This document shows positions 60,501-64,000 of a DNA stretch of 64,000 nt, piece by piece. Source of the DNA: an uncultured Brachyspira sp. (lineage in GTDB: Bacteria; Spirochaetota; Brachyspiria; Brachyspirales; Brachyspiraceae); contig NZ_CAJTQJ010000002.1 of NCBI RefSeq assembly GCF_910578695.1, forward strand, positions 74,645 through 138,644, written 5' to 3'. Below the pieces are notes generated by a model. That model did no database searches, was not told where the DNA came from, and was given only the letters and a program-made list of their open reading frames with translations. Numbering within the stretch: position 1 is the first letter of the stretch; every line of letters begins with the position of its first letter. The position numbers and the translations under genes were made by a program.

Positions 60501-62058
60501 GTATCTCTTCCTGTTTATTATTAAGAATGGATATTATTTCAGAAGTCTGATAATGAGTTTCATCTATTTTATCTTTTAAAATATTGGTTTCTGTTTCTAC
60601 ATCATTTCTAAGCTCATTTATTTCTGCTATTAATGAACTTCTGGCATTATCTATAGAATACTCCATATTATCCTGAGCTCTAGTTAATATATCATCTCTC
60701 AATTTATCTATATCATTGACTATATCTTCAAATCTGCTTTCAGCTTTAAGCATAGTTTCTTCACTCATACCGTCTATAGATATGATTAAATCATTAAGCT
60801 CTTTTGTTTTATTTCTATAAAGAGTTATTACTCCGTCATCTTCATTTTCAAGCACATTTCTTATATGATTAGAGAAGTTCTCTATTTCAGCTACAAATCT
60901 GCTGTTAATATCATTTTTTAATGAAGAGAATTCATTTTCTAACTGACTAGCTTTTTCTGAATAGTCTTTACTTATATAATCTGCTTTATCTTTTATATCA
61001 TCTATAGATTTCTCTAAAGAATATGCCTTTTGTTCTATAGAATCTAAAAACTCCTCTCTATTCTGGCTTATTTTTTCAAGTTCTTCTTTTAGGGTAGAGT
61101 AGAGTATCTCTTTAGTTTTTTCCATCTCATCTTTAAACTCTAATACGCTAGATTCTGTTATAGAGTTTAATCTGTTATGAATTGTATCTCTCAAACTATT
61201 AAGTTCTGTTTCTAATACATCTTTTGATTCGCTTAAAGTTCCATAACGATTTTCTATATCTTTAGATTTATTATCTATCTCATCAGCAAATGATGAATAT
61301 TTATTTATAAGCTCGTCTCTGCCTTTTTCAAATAATTCAGCTAACTGTTCTATATTATGACGTGCTGTTCTTTCGGCAAGCTGAGTAAGCTGATTTGTAA
61401 ATAATTCTTCTTTTTTAGCAACATGAATTTTGAATTCTTCTGTAAGAGCAGATATTTTCTCTTTTTCCTGTTCTGCCATAGTACTGTAATGAGCATCGCG
61501 GGCAAGAAGATTAGTTGTAAGAGCATCAAATCTCTTATAAAGTTCGCTTTCAAATTCATTTAATTTAGAATTATAAGATTCTATCAATTTATCCTGTATA
61601 GAACCTACATTTTTTTCTAATTCTGTCATTTTAGCTTTGACATCGGAAATTCTTTTATAAGTTTTTTCTATTGTATTTCTTTCTTTTAATACAGTATCTA
61701 CTTTGTTAAGTATATCTAAATATGCTTCTTCAAGAGAATCAACCTGTTCTTGATATTGTGATACAGCCGCCTTATAATCTTTATATGATTCTATTCTTTT
61801 ATTTAATTTAGCAAGGTCTTCTTCCATAGACTTACTTATAAAACCAGCTTTTTTTACGGCTATTTCTAAATCTATGGCATTATCCCTAACTTCAGAAATC
61901 TTTTCTTCTACAATACCTTCTAAAACCGCTTTTTCTTCAGCAAAGAAGTCATTAAAATTATCATAATTTGAATTTTTTTTATTATTGATTATACTATAAA
62001 CACCGATAGATAATAGAGGAACAACAAAAGTAAGTATTAATTGAAGAAGAGGCGTCAT
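42547..62058 (-). CDS. Giant membrane-anchored modular coiled-coil protein (6503 residues)
   Basis: One uninterrupted 19.5-kb gene. An N-terminal hydrophobic helix (about residues 4-24) is followed by about 6400 residues of charged, heptad-like helix rich in Glu, Lys, Asp, Asn, Ile, Leu and Ser. A block YFED-WSD recurs near residues 1431, 2049, 2718, 3398, 4004 and 4786, with a weaker copy (YFEDAYAS) near 5516. A second block (IPALFDEEKERIE type) recurs near 1231, 1838, 2468, 3156 and 3828, and a third (KYDEEIKNIEHYR type) near 938, 1574, 2218, 2908, 3551 and 4143. The last about 40 residues are basic with a helix-turn-helix-like segment (MYKQGWKPEDIVKNTSYLRD). GGAG precedes the ATG. From memory, the layout recalls spirochaetal proteins annotated as SpiroCoCo; a cytoskeletal or envelope scaffold role is inferred. 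Confidence 0.9.
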   Translation of the reverse strand: MTPLLQLILTFVVPLLSIGVYSIINNKKNSNYDNFNDFFAEEKAVLEGIVEEKISEVRDNAIDLEIAVKKAGFISKSMEEDLAKLNKRIESYKDYKAAVSQYQEQVDSLEEAYLDILNKVDTVLKERNTIEKTYKRISDVKAKMTELEKNVGSIQDKLIESYNSKLNEFESELYKRFDALTTNLLARDAHYSTMAEQEKEKISALTEEFKIHVAKKEELFTNQLTQLAERTARHNIEQLAELFEKGRDELINKYSSFADEIDNKSKDIENRYGTLSESKDVLETELNSLRDTIHNRLNSITESSVLEFKDEMEKTKEILYSTLKEELEKISQNREEFLDSIEQKAYSLEKSIDDIKDKADYISKDYSEKASQLENEFSSLKNDINSRFVAEIENFSNHIRNVLENEDDGVITLYRNKTKELNDLIISIDGMSEETMLKAESRFEDIVNDIDKLRDDILTRAQDNMEYSIDNARSSLIAEINELRNDVETETNILKDKIDETHYQTSEIISILNNKQEEILDSLSLHKEYLYKDLETQANDRADEIERLFSSVKMELENNIDSYIKNASSDLNAVYEKLSILQEQYNKAVSDIDTLSKDTESNIKENIEKRLEILEKSSEEINGLVNTANEKLNTEIKDTEEKIESIKKEISQYSDSYIENLKSHLKTILDDYEQTKMKAITDSIDSVISQVDESEKKHNALISNIENSIDEFKNKMNSAINENIKFNEETKKETADVFHNELRQAAEAFDSILNEKRCSINKIKDEIEDIMHRVENGRDAFERTINKVYENAEDKEKALMSDIEDKYNSLDKKIDGVLDERRADLNAISAEYNAMLEKYSNNLKDDYEELKHHASLMSDEYKIRIEKLGGRINEIIDNANNMQSVIDLKTSEIDSYIADKKEEIDNKTETIFSSLEKTSLEKLDELKELINNAVDKYEKEIREIETYRLEENNSIIKDIENIGACIRKDYEQYTNMLEELYNTEKKSLNDYVSTLKDEIEKAREESEAKHITNESNYIDEYLNKASLKIDEEVNRLNEDLNDSFNTLYSGFSKILAKIRKSNNKKASHYIAKIKKYAEKVISNTASEVRDSLGLTLEDLRNEFISLKDNVDEKLRDEADKLISNNENVIAILDDHNNRLEKINDISNMIETVKETLSLQIEELQSNISDNNEDFNMRLEDIKKSIIDRDELIELSNSEKELLKNQIDDIKEEFELFKDQVIRTNEVEIPALFDEEKERIENMFDEFSKNLLMRLTDNESDIHYIKDVLSEERTHLISQIGLLRKDVDDIKDDNTVQVLSEEKAVLENSLTALRDDFDKIIDLEKDFVNLKNRMEGIDSGLKDDVKDLSKKLKDFKYNLEEKIEKDSDKLYRDLETLNRDFESAKNNMSKLLDRNEAEALINSEKERLDSIFENLSSNNKDFRERLEKRIAYFEDMWSDNTKIKSMYASDIREEVEAIRKEADVIYDNHISELKEKMKLIEQDIYDWKNGNLNDLLGQLYEARKGIEEFINTSEGKKNQFLIDMLNGIENKENEIYSRIDEKILNAENKLSSIDEKLNNAIGNSLEEIHNKINESAARYDEEIKKIEHHRANEAENIISDIEDLGNSIREDYEEYSIMIDKIYEDAVSELETHLENIKSEIERTRAESEEKHLTNEKNYIDEYLLDYSHKLESQVNEKLDILTESKNQLDNMVKESFYTINTNLNEAVLKFNEESNNQIQSAIEKLEREAALKLFNEQKHISELEEHIRAISIKIDNEIYNISSKLDNEISDIKSKYKDLSCEFDEAVDTMKSSILDRDEFIELQNSEKELLAEQIETLKSDFDSFKDELLKANQDDIPTLFEEEKERIEKAFEEFTSNLLDRMNNSENDINYMKDAITVFIEKIENIKIDIESIKEDNTIAQLALDKQSLEESFNVIKSDFDKFSGLESVLNQLKDNIENIDANFKDDIKILYDRFEEFENKAADDDRFDNLSYSIDEVRNNLKDSINKSSELENKFASIKENLFKALSRNENIENLFTEEVQKLDSLFNNIKTDNSDFRNRLEKRIDYFEDTWSDINRIRSLYASDLRDELDSIKSETDIKLENYVNDLKSKMDSINSDASSWRDEYINDLKEKIDSIDKDISSWKDSRINELLEQLENAKSTINDYLKSSDGIKEELLSDIFEKIEDKENEIYKRIDSKIEDIENRLSLVDKEVSDNIARGLEEVENIVNSAVNKYDDEIKNIEHHRTEEKNKLLEDIQLGYDYYSKLINTTYKDSLSSLADYTNKIKAEIEKVRKDAENKHINNEKNYIDEYLKDYSSKLDNKVNEKIDMLNESKNRLDDMIKDSFNTLNINLSKLTEEADAKINSTIEKLEKDASERLFDYKNYVYDIEDHLRAINSKIDNEIYNLSSKFDNEISDLKNRYKELSIDFEEALDMVKSSILDRDELIELQNSEKDIIAEKIDELRNEFDNLKNEALTANKDDIPALFDEEKERIEKAFEEFTNDLLDRVNNSESDINYIKDLLSEDKLLLLEKIDNLKSEIDILREDDTITQLSLEKQALEESFDSMKKDLLKLEELENDLYELKNSMNYTDINLKDEVLNLSGKFDSFENKIFDSLENKIFDSFENKIKENKEYIESSLNKQYDNFSTDIDLIKNAVSDSINKSSELEELILKNKEELENKLSSIKDNLLSVSGRNENTESLFNEEVRKLDDLFNKVHNDNIEFRDRLERRIQYFEDTWSDNGRIRALFSSDIRDEIENIKSDTELIFENSINELKEKMNSMNDDISVWKENNINDINTKIESLNTDLASFRDEYINELQQKIDSIDSSILAWKDGSINELLSQLEEAKNSISEYINNSDIKAENILNTLLSKIEEKEKSIYSNIDSKISDIENKLLETDSKLNNDIASNLDNLHKMLTEAVAKYDEEIKNIESYRDLEADKLFEDSKNIIEDIKNGYEHYSSLINETYNNSLNSLKDYSSSVKDELEKAREESESKHLSNEKNYIESYLKDYSDKLDKELSEKISILDDAKSQLDNMVKDSFGTLENNFNNAVSKLREETDNKVLEAIENIGKETEAVLFNKYMSALDENIKSVNERLEKEASDLRDKYNSLSNDFDDVIDTIKDSIIDRDELISLHNDEKNSIIERLENIKNDFEAFKESSLKFNNENVPALFEDKKREIEHVFEEFTSAVVDRVNITDDEVIKLKDAIVSDKLDLLEKIDNLEAEIENIKKDNTIEQLSLEKKALEDSFNAIKEDFSKLENLENNLYQLKENMSDVDILLKDEVKSLSNKLADFEDRIKDDIVRDLDEYSIELANITSNVSKLSSSIDDVKSQIEDNINKSSELEALISNEKEEFDNKLSSIKDDLISNSENSGIIEQLFLKEKEKLSELFNQIKDDNKEFRYRLEKRIDYFEDTWSDSSKLKNIFSADIREQLDNIRNDNEIKFENSINYLKNKIDSIDNDISSWKENNIDELARQLNTAKESISNYLNESEVKRESIINDLLSKIDDKEKSVFEAIDDRVKDIDNRVKGIEDKLSIMDNKLNDDIGRNLENLYNTVNDAVAKYDEEIKNIEHYRLDENNRLLDDIDNVGKEIRVSYENYSKLIDEVYNNSLNSLKDYSNSIKDEIENARTEIEEKHLSSEREHIDEYLKDYSDKLEAKISDKINILDEAKEELDNILKSSFDNLEARFNESMNEFEEKANKQISSTIEKIEHKTDEVIYGENYIHKIENKVKDFYGRIDTKLLSVEDKYDALERKIYDLEINQNYINKFEDKIKDLHEKIDARIISVNERYDNLQKHFDDKFINIESIVLNNEQMQKLRDDFILFKDDVLNANRDSIPALFEKEKEKFEETFNSFTNDIIAKLDASNTNIEEFKNAVYDEKNFILENIEAFRYELDELKNNDSLEALEDEKARLEETFNSLRDDFERLYDLESEVYNLKSSLDGVDTNLRTDVDKLFEELSEFKYSLEEKIDILEDNTVSRDVFDDNREKLYSLYDELESGNKEFKDLIDKRVSYFEDNWSDPNKALKLYDSAIRPEIDELKSEIFADVQGKIDEIENNISIWKDDNLSLLLEKLKEAKENIDSFIESSKDKKNGIIAKMIASIKDEILGKESEINTRLEEKLHSVNDRISDLENRLTSDTDRFSSMIEEAVAKYEEELKNIESYRLEENESIIKNLEDIGRNIISNYEDYSKMLNSAYENNRNALDEYSNSLRIEIEKARVDTNKGYIDDYLNEYSSKIEADIREKLEELEKNKYNLDIMINDSFNNLNQSISNAVSKMIEESDSKFRDVVDNLESQINNILSNKEEEIVSRITHYEAEMKDKQENSFANIKNELSELYNEFKEKIDYNGLMDIAGKLEAIESSVAEVNGQLENHAELISNRMDLEKEELYNSISKLSNEFEDLKSNINERFKAQVNDFIANNEQILSLFGKYSEKISSVTDILEDIENVKLSLIDEINNVKEEIDTKYSSLTRDFDKSIDEIKDAVLDKNNMIQYSINEKELLIKEVDALKSSFEVLKDDILTISDDKFISMLNSEKAKMQASIDDVLETLTAKINNNEDSVANLESSLSEYKSMISDAIDEFRDEAASIRDNHNYTDLIEERNRLEESLNTLRDDFSKIEDLEKDLSAIKDNVKGADISLNDEVIRLSEELEELKNNIANAVYKEDKEENEEVSAGIEDIIAVQEDITDIYDNFKKLNDSFEEFKKSIIPQISDFSKLEDKILESKEEIYKEFNNVMNSLPKSYINRDEFNKLEGKLDNIFDSFNNSIVSIKDDLVHSIEKDSKEFKSRLEKRVEYFEDVWSDENKVVELYGDTIAASFAVLKQELELYFNNSFMEFKSKIEAMEKDLNSWKDTNINAITNSLDNAKDNIFDNEQYSEIITMIEALKENIAGKQLELDSKLEENVSNIELQMNTFDYRIKEIEDNQSSLALDISKYSEQLDSILDEYENKVKSKVVNLQDSLKTEGRHTIDYLENNISSIKEDINSSNKGVDVKIKALESYISKINNELNTNTLKLSNELAKDKKELLNIIDEFRKEVYDKITEEISQKDMNILNDFEEFKNKIINSVPNMEELAELFVSEKSEITNEFEEFRNEILNNQTDNLNFAKIFEEEKAKLIDELDHFKSAVRVEYISAEERFEEVKKDYLNNLNNLLDIEKADLHSSFDEIKKEISSIKDNSLSKEDIEKLIDSYKSDIDSSIENRKEEAADKVANGEADASYIEKLIEDERAKINETLEAFRKNIEENYSTVEAVAEVLSKEQEAVENKLLEMKDDILRDMPTLENISQIFEEEKETLRNEFVSLRNDILGNVPTNNDLANMAQQYNARIKDDFQILEQDFSESIKRYKENLSNEMIGFRNEFNDRISNIKDLAEVLQSERDRLMAEIDDIKLKYESGAVYSDNSSSIADSDRIFNEFINFRKSIIELIKEQDAAMNLFNEEKLNIIDSIEALKNKISFDTINRDEVIDMIEDERRQVADMFESIQNDSMDTDLRYLTDSFRDDIIKVFEESNDEFRKRIEDRIVYFEDAYASPDRIKEFYKDAILTEVDSIKNDAYKMLSDISGKVDDAKGEISELENSKIKDIFNKINEAENDINSLVNTIKANIKEQENELRMLSQSQKHISQEVETVRKEREALMDMVKNSDINIRNKIDSLASAVAEAADTASSKIKEKEEAFSTKVKEAEEYINSIGSKFTEENNDVFNKAKEYINSLTASFNEAVTKETNDLSPNIMAIVENFITNEMKKFEKFSDVRSAIHNIENDINNKITDAFNNMNKQLEDNITDFKKKIDTYQEEFMSELKMSIGVEGERAIDDIKSMHSDEVAKLKEMYLTTEKFYTDRQDKNYEDFSKLFEEAYKEYNEKIESLYSQIDDTKLHINTSVEDAVSDLKQALSIKDEFLTSVENNKEKLKEVEEQMNSLQNEFAPSIERLKSIIEEKASELHNKINIYSNDIELQGEKFNARLEELSNNAKSTIENKVTEFDSILENVSRKMNTLLEEKNSEFDALKAHYEGLSESLSALKESISEAVNIRIEEANNIIEESVQAIEENTNDKYDKYIARLNSNLEQTLSLLINDAKGYVQNAKDEIIKAHNDNLDEYDNRIASMKDIVSALEDDIAKYSSEIDVRLENINLSYDEKTNIILKDFENRTDDLQLKLNDAVESIDKMLEVKTNDISLEYNAVKSKIDNIADDIEKYMSIVKVFDNAKEMADSIKEDVSKLSVLAENTKLASADMNKTMSEFENLKEIHSEILDYADTIKKEKDSLKDTYEKVNLLMEMSGEIQERFVNIAENNAMIEHAEEGIQVVIDIASQIENKLSFIKDKEEYADDILQQIRKAEIETETILERVDSIKAAMADVEDTRKNFMDKVYSLERDMAKIDKNDKKVQLFISKLEELNIIIDEIQNQRENLVRMKNQYDDYDKSIVKNLERAEYFVRYLETLLDNADKYMSDKDIKSSNKKAKTLKTDSKKEELIIKMYKQGWKPEDIVKNTSYLRDEVERIIKQWKDRQSRG

Positions 62059-62079
62059 AAAAAAACTCCGTAAATCTAG

Positions 62080-62112
62080 TATATTAACATAATTCTATAT
62101 TATGTTAATATA
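62080..62112. promoter_or_regulatory. 14-bp inverted repeat across the giant-gene promoter (operator-like)
   Basis: TATATTAACATAAT (62080-62093) and ATTATGTTAATATA (62099-62112) are perfect complements separated by TCTAT. The site covers the -10 box and nearly the whole spacer of the promoter. Since transcription should start near 62085, the RNA would not contain both arms, so a protein-binding site is more likely than an RNA hairpin. Confidence 0.6.
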
Positions 62113-62120
62113 TATGTCAA
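62092..62120 (-). promoter_or_regulatory. Near-consensus promoter of the giant coiled-coil gene
   Basis: On the minus strand a perfect TTGACA (62115-62120), a 17-base spacer and TAGAAT (62092-62097) lie about 33 bases before the ATG at 62058. This is the best promoter match in the window. Confidence 0.65.
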
Positions 62121-62454
62121 TAGTATCAGTATGAACGAATATCTATATATAGAAGAATTTTGAATAAAAAATCAGATTTTTATATATTATAATAAAAATA
62201 TATTATGTAAACTTAATTTTAAGCTGAAATATAAATAATAATTATTTTTAAGCTGTATTTATATTAACTTGCAAAAACAGCATTATTTATATTATTTATA
62301 TTATTTATATTTAATATCATAAACCTAAAATATAAATAAAAACTTAAAATATTATTTTAAAGCTAATTATTATTATATTCTATAAATAACAAAAGAATAT
62401 TAGATAAATTTATATACTATTATAAAAAATAGTGTTATAAATAATAATAATTTA

Positions 62455-63240
62455 CTAAATAATCATATTCCGATAATGTATATTATGTTTATTATTAATC
62501 AAATTATAAGCAAATAATAAATACCCATAAAGAACATCAAGTACATGCTGCCAAGGTCTTACACTGTTAGGGTTTCTTAATTCTACAGGCTCATTTTTCT
62601 CTATAGCTCTAACTATATCTGGTATTATTCTATATTTTGAAAAATCACCGCCGCCTATAACATTACCAGCTCTGGCAATTCCTATATTTTTATCATTAAA
62701 AAAAGATTTTTTATAACTTTTTATAATTAACTCAGCACATGCCTTAGAAGATGAATACGGATCATCACCGCCTAATATATCATTTTCTCTATAGCCCCAA
62801 GCCCATTCTTTATTTTCATATACCTTATCAGTTGTAATCATAACAGCACATTGTAAATTATCCAAAACCTTTATAGATTCTAATATATTTAAAGTACCCA
62901 ATATATTAGTTTCATAAGTATATACAGGATCATTATAGCTTTCTAAAACTATAGGCTGAGCTGCTAAATGAAATATAATATCAGGATTAATTTCTTTAAC
63001 TATATTTTTTATTTTTTCTAAATCTCTAATATCTTGTATATAAGACTTTACTTTTGTTTTTAAATCAATTAAATTATACAATGATAATTTTTCAGGCTCC
63101 AAACCTATACCATAAACATCTGAACCAATATTATTAAGAAACTCTGAAAGCCAAGAGCCTTTAAATCCAGTATGTCCTGTTATTAACACTTTCTTATTTT
63201 TAAATAAATCAAATATATTATTCATTTCCAAGTTTTCCAT
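62455..63240 (-). pseudogene. rfbG: CDP-glucose 4,6-dehydratase, C-terminally truncated
   Basis: Short-chain dehydrogenase that turns CDP-glucose into CDP-4-keto-6-deoxyglucose for 3,6-dideoxyhexose or heptose branches of surface glycans. Present are the NAD loop TGHTGFKGSWL near residue 21, FHLAAQPIV near 90, MITTDKVYENKEW, the catalytic YSSSK near 164, and RPWQHVLDVLYGYLL near 235. Full enzymes are about 350-360 residues; this one stops at 261 with LINNKHNIHYRNMII, so about 100 C-terminal residues are missing and no remnant follows. It may be inactive. Start: the ATG at 63240, or the ATG at 63225 that overlaps the rfbF stop (ATGA). Confidence 0.75.
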
Positions 63241-64000
63241 GGTGCATTGCCTTTAGACCACATTTCTTCTAATAAAACTTTATCTCTCTGCGTATCCATA
63301 CACTGCCAAAAACCCTCATGCTTGAATGCAATAAGCTCATTATTTTTTGCTAATTCTCTTAAAGGCTTCTGCTCAAAAACGGTTCTATCATTTTCCAAAT
63401 AATCAAATATTTCTCTATTTAAAACAAAAAAACCGCCGTTAATATAAGCATTATCGCCTCTAGGTTTTTCTATAAAATCTGTTACAGTATTATAACTATT
63501 TATACTTATAGCTCCCCATCTGGCAGGAGGAAACACAGCTGTTATAGTTGCTATTTTTTTATGACTCTTATGAAACTCCAATTCATCTTTTATATTAACA
63601 TTAGATACGCCGTCTCCATAAGTTAAACAAAAAGATTCCTCATTTTTCAAATAATCATAAACTTTTTTTAATCTTCCGCCTGTTTCTGTATTCTCTCCAG
63701 TATAAATTAAATCTACAATCCAATTATCAACTTCGATATTTTCTGTATTAATATCTTTTCTAAGTATTTCTGATTTGTTTTCTTTAAAATTTATTCTCAT
63801 ATCATATAAATGCCTTCTATAATTATCAAAAAATTCTTTTATCATATAACCCTTATATCCTAAGAGAATAATGAATTCGTTTATACCATAATACGAATAA
63901 TGCTTCATTATATGCCATATAATCGGACGCCCGCCTATTTCTACCAATGGCTTTGGTTTTAAAGCTGTTTCTTCTCCAAGCCTAGTACCAAGTCCGCCAG
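63222..64000 (-). CDS. rfbF: Glucose-1-phosphate cytidylyltransferase, 5' end outside the window
   Basis: Makes CDP-glucose from CTP and glucose 1-phosphate, the substrate of RfbG. The frame is open to the window edge and begins inside the nucleotide-binding loop (GGLGTRLGEETALKPKPLVE), so only the first eight or so residues are lost; the TTG at 63947 is an internal Leu codon. Further family segments are GGRPIIWHIMKHYS, TGENTETGGRLKKVYDY, LTYGDGVSNVN (metal-binding Asp), INGGFFVLNREIFDYL and GFWQCMDTQRDK. The end overlaps the start of rfbG, so the pair is translationally coupled. This marks the edge of a surface-polysaccharide locus. Confidence 0.93.
   Translation of the reverse strand, partial: GGLGTRLGEETALKPKPLVEIGGRPIIWHIMKHYSYYGINEFIILLGYKGYMIKEFFDNYRRHLYDMRINFKENKSEILRKDINTENIEVDNWIVDLIYTGENTETGGRLKKVYDYLKNEESFCLTYGDGVSNVNIKDELEFHKSHKKIATITAVFPPARWGAISINSYNTVTDFIEKPRGDNAYINGGFFVLNREIFDYLENDRTVFEQKPLRELAKNNELIAFKHEGFWQCMDTQRDKVLLEEMWSKGNAPWKTWK

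Larger units (their letters stand above)
62059..62454. other. 396-base AT-rich intergenic region
   Basis: Besides the giant-gene promoter and palindrome, it holds a short tandem repeat of TTATTTATA-type units at about 62283-62312 and otherwise A/T-rich sequence. No continuation of the truncated rfbG frame, no other gene and no RNA gene was found. Confidence 0.5.

Noticed and set aside
44768..60524. Many plus-strand open frames of 60-220 codons inside the giant gene
   Set aside because: They are Ser/Leu/Phe/Ile-rich antisense images of Glu/Lys/Asp-rich coiled-coil codons, lack ribosome sites and recur wherever the modules recur.
62283..62312. Short tandem TTATTTATA-like units
   Set aside because: Only about three units in an A/T-only background; not distinguishable from chance and not in a gene or promoter.
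63222..63947. Independent start of the cytidylyltransferase at 63947
   Set aside because: The codon there is TTG inside the conserved KPLVEIGG segment, and the upstream frame encodes the nucleotide-binding loop up to the window edge.

Overview
The window is a 64 kb piece of a very AT-rich bacterial chromosome that fits a spirochaete of the genus Brachyspira. This is an inference from overall character: strong A/T bias outside one short patch, a che operon headed by an MCP-like protein, spirochaete-style conserved hypotheticals (DUF2225, a GlmU-like enzyme in an LptG operon), a double-length UvrA and an enormous coiled-coil protein. No rRNA, tRNA or CRISPR array was recognised.

Layout. 1-6960 (minus strand) is one chemotaxis operon read from a promoter near 6928-6956: MCP-like cytoplasmic protein, STAS protein, CheY, CheA, CheW, CheR, CheD and the first codons of CheB. 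7005-9602 holds a glutamine-dependent NAD synthetase and a flavin-binding PNPOx-like protein. 9612-11364 is a pair of cyclic-nucleotide-domain proteins, one fused to a repeat region and one with a DNA-binding domain. 11573-15578 carries dxr, a DUF6194 protein, proS and a GNAT acetyltransferase. 15580-20893 (minus) is an envelope operon: TPR/Sel1-like protein, GlmU-like enzyme, exported propeller-like protein, DUF2225 protein and LptF/LptG permease. A MATE transporter follows.

22366-23400 is a complete insertion sequence bounded by a perfect 15-bp target duplication. It sits between the MATE gene and metF. 23471-29535 is a methionine/one-carbon region interrupted by a GT11 glycosyltransferase: metF, a stand-alone MetH reactivation-domain protein and a MetH lacking that domain. 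The metH pair is separated by a short GC-rich cluster of perfect palindromes unlike the rest of the window. A family-2 glycosyltransferase and a DUF3298 lipoprotein come next.

32396-38212 encodes a 1938-residue tandem UvrA. 38437-42330 is a plus-strand run of HPr, GntP-type permease, dUTPase and two related lipoproteins. 42547-62058 is a single 19.5-kb gene for a 6503-residue, membrane-anchored coiled-coil protein built from about seven diverged 600-780-residue modules. Its near-consensus promoter has a 14-bp inverted repeat lying across the -10 box. The right edge (62455-64000) is the start of a CDP-sugar locus, rfbF followed by a C-terminally truncated rfbG.

The most unusual items are the giant modular coiled-coil gene with its operator-like palindrome, the tandem UvrA, the split MetH with the palindrome cluster between its halves, and the insertion sequence whose left end can hide its own transposase ribosome-binding site from read-through transcripts.
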